From Chrysochromulina parva (lineage: Eukaryota > Haptophyta > Prymnesiales > Chrysochromulinaceae): DNA of 18,993 nt. Made by a program: the position numbers and the translations under genes. Every line of letters begins with the position of its first letter. Positions within the stretch are counted from its first letter, which is position 1. Under the pieces are notes generated by a model. The model had not been told where the DNA came from and ran no database searches. It saw nothing but the letters and a program-made list of their open reading frames with translations. The stretch lies in contig PJAB01000931.1 in NCBI GenBank assembly GCA_002887195.1, forward strand, positions 1 to 18,993, written 5' to 3'. Shown here in pieces: positions 15,176 through 18,993 of this stretch.

Positions 15176-15702
15176 GAGCAGGGTAGCCATGATGGCAGCA
15201 CGCGCGGTCACTGCTCAGCCTGGAACGCAATCGTGAGTGCGCCGCGACGCTGAGTCTGGGTTTCGTCTAAGTACGTCTCGTGGTGTCTCGTGGTACGGCT
15301 TTATTGCGAGGGTGCACCAGGCGTGGCGGGGAGAGAGACTGAAGCGTTAAGGGCACTGGGGTGTGCGACTGTGCGTGCATGTGCCGCGCCCGGATTACGG
15401 CGTTTTGCCCGCCCGCGCCGCCGCCCCGTCCCCCGTCCGGCCCGGTCGTGTTTTAAGTCGGTGCTCGGTGCCGGTGGGATCGGAAATAGATAGTGGGTGT
15501 CTACCGGAGAAATGAGGGTCTCCACCGGTCTCCACCGGTCGCCTCGCGGCGCTCGCGGCTCGGCGGCAGTCGGGCTTCTCGGGTCTCGTCTGACAAAGGG
15601 TCTGAGTAACTGAGATACAATTAACTGAACCGCGAACCGGAACCCCATTCGTGTTAGCCTGTAGGAAGCTCGAAGCTGCGGACGCCTTGCCGTGCTCCTC
15701 CG
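15176..15702. other. Convergent spacer, no gene seen
   Basis: The 527 bases lie between the 3' ends of the CIA30 gene and the small minus-strand gene. There is a G+C-rich stretch at 15394-15450, and GTCTCCACCG is duplicated at about 15519-15540. The open frames are antisense low-complexity Arg-rich sequence. No RNA gene or terminator could be identified. Confidence 0.5.
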
Positions 15703-15999
15703 TCAGAAGAGGCCCAGGAACTTCTTTGGTTCGATGGGTGGTGGCGGCGGTGCGAGTTGCGGTACGCATTGATAGACCAGCTCTTGGGCTCCAGCAGGCA
15801 GCATGTTCGTCACGTGCAGCGCGAGCTGCCATGCTGTTTTCTCAAACGTGAGGACAAGGAGCGCGATGATGACGATGGACGAGATGAGCGACGCAAGGAG
15901 CGGCTTCGCGGTCGGTTTAGCTTTCGAGCTCTTGAGCAGCGCACTCTGCTGCCAGCTCTTGAGCGTCACGGTGCTGCCGGTGCTGCTCTTCCACGACAT
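15703..15999 (-). CDS. Small single-pass membrane protein, 98 residues
   Basis: Predicted 98-residue protein from ATG at 15999, in a good context (CTACCATGTCG, A at -3). The N-terminus is Ser/Lys-rich (residues 1-33), followed by one hydrophobic helix at about 34-52 (LLASLISSIVIIALLVLTF), an amphipathic stretch with Trp, and a Pro-rich end (PPPPPIEPKKFLGLF). The basic N-terminal side suggests Nin-Cout. Family not recognised. Composition and start context favour a real gene over chance, but the frame is short. It is divergent from the CWECCY gene, sharing a 446-bp upstream region that contains the TACCGGTA element. Confidence 0.5.
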   Translation of the reverse strand: MSWKSSTGSTVTLKSWQQSALLKSSKAKPTAKPLLASLISSIVIIALLVLTFEKTAWQLALHVTNMLPAGAQELVYQCVPQLAPPPPPIEPKKFLGLF

Positions 16000-16445
16000 G
16001 GTAGTGTAGAGGCGCTGCCGGTCAACCTCCTGGCACGCTCCCGCGTGGTAGCGCGGCGATCCCTACACGCACCTGCAGGGGCTGATGCACCGTGACCGCG
16101 CGGAGTGCGCAGCTCGAAACAATCTCGATTCACCCAAAAGTACCGGTAAAAAGACAACGGGGGGTGCCGGTACAATAGTACCCGTACTGTACTGTGCATT
16201 ACGCATCAACTTTTCACTTAATTAAGCGCTGCATTTGTCGAGTTCTTGTCGTCGCCAGGACCAGAATTCGCCACCACTTTCGCCTCAGCAAGACTTTGAC
16301 GCGAAACAAAGCCCCTTGCAACAAAGCTCCCAGCCCCTTGGTCAAAGCCGCGGCGTTTCGCGTCTAAGCCCATTGCTTTGACGAAGCACAAACACGCGGC
16401 GACTCCGACCGACGGCGATTCCGATCAAACGAGAGAGCTCCCTCA
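16000..16445. other. Divergent upstream region of two membrane-protein genes
   Basis: No gene. It holds the second TACCGGTA element (16141-16190), a TTAATTAA site near 16219, and a repetitive stretch at about 16290-16380 in which CAAAGCCCCTTG, CAGCCCCTTGGTCAAAGCC and CCATTGCTTTGACGAAG are loosely similar to each other. Core promoter elements were not identified. Confidence 0.4.
16141..16190. repeat. Short interspersed TACCGGTA element, copy 2
   Basis: TACCGGTAAAAAGACAACGG continues into GGGGTGCCGG and matches 2651-2680 at 28 of 30 bases; the remainder (TACAATAGTACCCGTA) is a diverged form of the right-hand direct repeat of copy 1. It is followed by GTACTGTACTGTGCA. It lies in the shared upstream region of two divergent genes. 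Confidence 0.75.
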
Positions 16446-18374
16446 ATGTCGTCCTCGCCTAGGGCTCTCTTTGTCGCGCTCGTTCTCTGCTTCGTGGGCG
16501 CTTGCCACGGTCAAGGAGGTTTACCCCCTGACCAAATGTGCTCAGAAGACCGCCGCGCGCAAAGCGAGCTCACGTGCAACCCAACATATCAGCCACCGAA
16601 GTTTCCATTTGCGTTTGTGTTAAATGGAACGCGGAGGATGACTACCCCGGGGAACGACGACTGCGGCCCCCCCGCTGGGAGTCTAGGGGAGTGCTGGGAG
16701 TGCTGCTACAAGGAGCCACCTGCACCGCCGCCACCGCGATGCTTGGACATCAATACGCCACCTGTTGGTGATTACCGATGCGCCGATCAAGGCGGCTGGG
16801 ATGCGGGGGTGAACAAGATCATGTGCTGGGTGTTCGATCAGCAGGGATTAGCGGTACAGGCACAGTGTTCCGAGCAAATCGCTGCTACAATGCCCGACAA
16901 ATCCAGAGTCGCAAGGTACTCCTGCTGTGGTGATCCGTCTCGTGCCTATTGCCTGACGCAAGCCGACTGCACTGGGGCCGAGGCTTCACCCCCTTCATCC
17001 TCCCCCGCTTACATGTCCCCCCCAAGATCCCCAGGATCGGCACCGCTGCAGTGCGATCACGAGGGGCTTGAGAAAAGCAAGCTCCAATGTAATCACCCTG
17101 GCCTTACCTTTGTGGAGAAAAGATTTATGCAAGGCTTGCCCGCCGTTCCCGACTTTCCCGACCAACCCGGCTCCGGCTTACCCGCCTGCGACGAGAGCTC
17201 TATCTCGACTGCCTACCCTACCCTCGAGGACCTTCACTGCTGGGAGTGCTGCTATACGGCGCCGGCGCCGCCGCCGGCGCCGCCGAGGCCGCTGCAGTCT
17301 CCGATTCCGCCGCAGGCGCCGGGGGCGCCTGTCATCTCAGCAGCGCCCCCGCCCCCGCCCCGACCCCCCCCGTCTCCAAGGCCTCCCCCGGGCTCAGTAC
17401 CGCTGCTCTGCGATCACGAGCACCTACAGAGATCCCAGCTCAGATGCGAAGACCCTAAGCGTCTGTTCGTGGAGCAACGCATTGACCCGAATTGGTCGAT
17501 CGCGCCGTGCGACACTAGCAACCCCCAGGAGGACCTTCCCTGCTGGGAGTGCTGCTATACTGCCTTCGTGCCACCGCCGTCGCCCGCTGCCCCGCCATTA
17601 CAGCCATGCTTTCCAGCCCATACTAACGACTGTCGTGGGATAACAGGCTGGGATAACACGGCTTGCGTGAATGCACCGCAGGAGATCAAATTCTGCTGCT
17701 GCGCAGAACGGGCAGGGTTGTTGTGTCTGGCCGCAGACTATTGCCCGCAGAACCCTCCCCCGCCGCCACCTTCGCCACATTTTCCGGGCGCGCCATTCCC
17801 CCCACCGGCCCCGGCATCGCCTCCGCCCTCGCCCTCTCCGCCGCCGCCCCCGACATCACCTCCGCCCTCGCCCTCTCCGCCGCCGCCCCCGACATCGCCT
17901 CCGCCCTCGCCCTCTCCGCCGCCGCCACGTTTCCCCCCCGATGCGCCAGCCGACGCGCCCCAGGCGCCGCCGCCGCCGCCATCGCCCGCGCCGCCGCCGC
18001 CCTCGCCCGCGCCGCCGCCGCCCCAAACGCCTCCGCCCCCCCCTCCCCCTAAGTCGCCCCCCCCTTCGTCGTCGTCGTCGTCGCCTCCCCCTTCGCCTCC
18101 CCCTTCGCCTTTGCCTTCGCCTTCCGTCGCCGTCCTCTCGCCTCCCCCTTCATCGTCCGGCGTCGACTCGCCTCCCCCACCGGAGCAGGCCGCGCTGACG
18201 AAAGGCGACGGTGGATCGCCACCCGAGACGACGATCATGATCGCTGCCTCTGCTGGCAGCGCGGTCGTGTTGCTCTTGATTGGAGCTGGGTTTGTGGCCT
18301 TCCGTCAAAGGGGCTGCAACGTCCTCAGCGGACGACCCAGGAGCAGCCGTACGTCGCTGCTGGACGAGCTATAG
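16446..18374 (+). CDS. Type I membrane protein with CWECCY Cys modules and Pro-rich stalk
   Basis: Predicted 642-residue protein. Signal peptide 1-22 (MSSSPRALFVALVLCFVGAC). The ectodomain has two kinds of cysteine module. Type A occurs three times, ending in CWECCY at 83-88, 265-270 and 366-371; copies 2 and 3 start CDHE.L..S.L.C and share F-V-E-(K/Q)-R. Type B occurs twice (about 99-176 and 387-434), with GGWD/GITGWDN, a paired or triple Cys and a final YCL..ADC or LCLAADYC. Modules are joined by Pro-rich linkers. Residues 434-580 are an extensin-like SPPPP stalk, likely hydroxyproline O-glycosylated. One transmembrane helix at about 596-619 is followed by a 23-residue basic tail. It probably projects from the cell surface or is anchored in a scale or wall layer. 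The modules were not recognised as a known domain; a lectin-like or adhesive role is only a guess. Confidence 0.8.
   Translation: MSSSPRALFVALVLCFVGACHGQGGLPPDQMCSEDRRAQSELTCNPTYQPPKFPFAFVLNGTRRMTTPGNDDCGPPAGSLGECWECCYKEPPAPPPPRCLDINTPPVGDYRCADQGGWDAGVNKIMCWVFDQQGLAVQAQCSEQIAATMPDKSRVARYSCCGDPSRAYCLTQADCTGAEASPPSSSPAYMSPPRSPGSAPLQCDHEGLEKSKLQCNHPGLTFVEKRFMQGLPAVPDFPDQPGSGLPACDESSISTAYPTLEDLHCWECCYTAPAPPPAPPRPLQSPIPPQAPGAPVISAAPPPPPRPPPSPRPPPGSVPLLCDHEHLQRSQLRCEDPKRLFVEQRIDPNWSIAPCDTSNPQEDLPCWECCYTAFVPPPSPAAPPLQPCFPAHTNDCRGITGWDNTACVNAPQEIKFCCCAERAGLLCLAADYCPQNPPPPPPSPHFPGAPFPPPAPASPPPSPSPPPPPTSPPPSPSPPPPPTSPPPSPSPPPPRFPPDAPADAPQAPPPPPSPAPPPPSPAPPPPQTPPPPPPPKSPPPSSSSSSPPPSPPPSPLPSPSVAVLSPPPSSSGVDSPPPPEQAALTKGDGGSPPETTIMIAASAGSAVVLLLIGAGFVAFRQRGCNVLSGRPRSSRTSLLDEL
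17815..17931 (+). repeat. 39-bp tandem repeat, three units
   Basis: Units starting CATC(G/A)CCTCCGCCCTCGCC begin at 17815, 17854 and 17893 and are almost identical; the third degrades at its end. They encode three copies of the 13-residue unit (A/T)SPPPSPSPPPPP in the stalk of the CWECCY protein. Confidence 0.9.
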
Positions 18375-18818
18375 GCCGAACAAAAGTGCAAGTTGTGTCA
18401 TGGGGGGGAAGACGCAGGAGAAAGAAGGTGGCGGACCCTTGCAAAATGCATCCGCCACCGAGCACGGTGCTGTGGGGGCACACAAACATTCCATGTTCGA
18501 TGGCACCTGAGGACATGCTCTGTCCGTCAAGAAAACCCGCGCCGGCTAAGCGCCTGAGGCCGGGTGCTGGGGTGAACTGTGATTCTGCGATGAGCCGTGC
18601 TTCGCGGCTCGCCCTAAGAGGGTAGCGGTAGGGGCAATCGCCGAAAAGAGAGGGAGGGACGAAGAGAATCGGAGCCGAACAGGCTGCAAAGGGGATTTGA
18701 CGAGATCCGGCACAAACGTATGTACTAAGGTACTCGTGTTGGACCACCGCGTCTGAAAGAGTGTCGTACATACCATACAGCCGCATACCCCGTTGTCTGA
18801 CGGCCACATTCCAAGACC

Positions 18819-18854
18819 GGGCGTCGACGTTATATACCGATTCGCTCGACGCCC
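18819..18854. repeat. Inverted repeat around a TATATA motif
   Basis: GGGCGTCGA at 18819-18827 is complementary to TCGACGCCC at 18846-18854, with an 18-base loop that contains TTATATACC. The stem is perfect over nine pairs. It lies 20 bases before the tandem array. It could be a hairpin, a repeat boundary or chance. Confidence 0.6.
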
Positions 18855-18874
18855 CGGGCGCCGAGGTGCGAGGG

Positions 18875-18993
18875 CACTATGTAGAAACACCATAGGGTAA
18901 TTACCTGAGTGTTGAAACCCTCCCCCAAGGTCAAAATCTCGCGCCCCACTATGTAGAAACACCATAGGGTAATTACCTGAGTGTTGAAACCCT
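18875..18993 (-). repeat. GGTAATTACC repeat family, array B (72-bp period)
   Basis: A unit starting CACTATGTAGAAACACCATA begins at 18875 and again at 18947. The first 47 bases of the two units are identical and the second is cut by the window edge, so the array may continue. Each unit contains GGTAATTACCTGAGTGT (18896-18912 and 18968-18984), the exact reverse complement of 12191-12207. The spacer (CCCCCAAGGTCAAAATCTCG) corresponds to the TTTTTTGACCTAGGGGG block of array A. The family is therefore in opposite orientation here. Confidence 0.9.

Larger units (their letters stand above)
18375..18993. other. 3' flank of the CWECCY gene; no gene called
   Basis: Open frames on the minus strand (160 residues from a GTG at 18807; 139 residues starting inside the tandem repeat at 18965) are antisense, compositionally poor and not supported. 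From 18875 to the window edge the sequence is tandem repeat. An inverted repeat at 18819-18854 surrounds a TATATA. Confidence 0.5.

Noticed and set aside
18325..18807. 160-residue minus-strand open frame at the right end
   Set aside because: It starts only at GTG, overlaps the 3' end of the CWECCY gene in antisense, and shows no motif, TM helix or signal.
18546..18965. 139-residue minus-strand open frame starting in the tandem repeat
   Set aside because: The ATG lies inside the 72-bp repeat and the peptide repeats with it (MVFLHS twice); probably chance.
18875..18993. CRISPR-like array
   Set aside because: The whole 72-bp unit repeats, including the part that would be the spacer's neighbour; only two units are seen and the context is eukaryotic.

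Overview
The window looks like nuclear DNA of a GC-rich, gene-dense, intron-poor microbial eukaryote, most likely a unicellular alga. The reasons are the protein families (fucosyltransferase-like glycosyltransferase, EF-hand protein, EAG/CNG-type six-helix K+ channel, CIA30 protein, extensin-like Ser/Pro-rich membrane protein), the absence of ribosome binding sites and operon-like overlaps, spacers of 150-600 bp, and many short tandem repeats and poly-Ala/poly-Pro tracts. A haptophyte would fit best, but nothing here proves it; a pelagophyte or a green picoalga is also possible. Several long open frames begin at GTG or TTG, so I moved those starts to the first plausible ATG.

Layout. 1-480 is minisatellite DNA and 481-1170 has no convincing gene. 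Three minus-strand genes follow: a fucosyltransferase-like enzyme (1171-2508), a Sel1-repeat protein (2737-3774) and an EF-hand protein (3988-4782). An RNase H protein with a PPR-like helical unit (5067-6275) is divergent from the EF-hand gene and convergent with a Pro-rich TPR protein (6527-7744, minus). A plus-strand run then holds a voltage-gated K+ channel (7952-10465), a membrane-tailed proline-iminopeptidase-like hydrolase (10796-11971), a low-complexity coiled-coil protein (12501-13637) and a CIA30 protein (14027-15175). A 98-residue single-pass membrane protein (15703-15999, minus) is divergent from a 642-residue type I membrane protein with repeated CWECCY cysteine modules and a long Pro-rich stalk (16446-18374). 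The window ends in a 72-bp tandem repeat.

The genes do not form a pathway; this is an ordinary mixed eukaryotic neighbourhood. What stands out is (a) a repeat family built on the palindrome GGTAATTACC, present as tandem units at 12.15-12.30 kb and, in opposite orientation, at 18.88-18.99 kb; (b) a second short element carrying TACCGGTA, present at 2.65 and 16.14 kb; (c) the CWECCY protein, whose modules I do not recognise; (d) the RNase H/PPR-like fusion; and (e) a K+ channel with a cysteine-rich pore turret and a degenerate cyclic-nucleotide-binding domain. All calls come from reading sequence only; no database search was possible.
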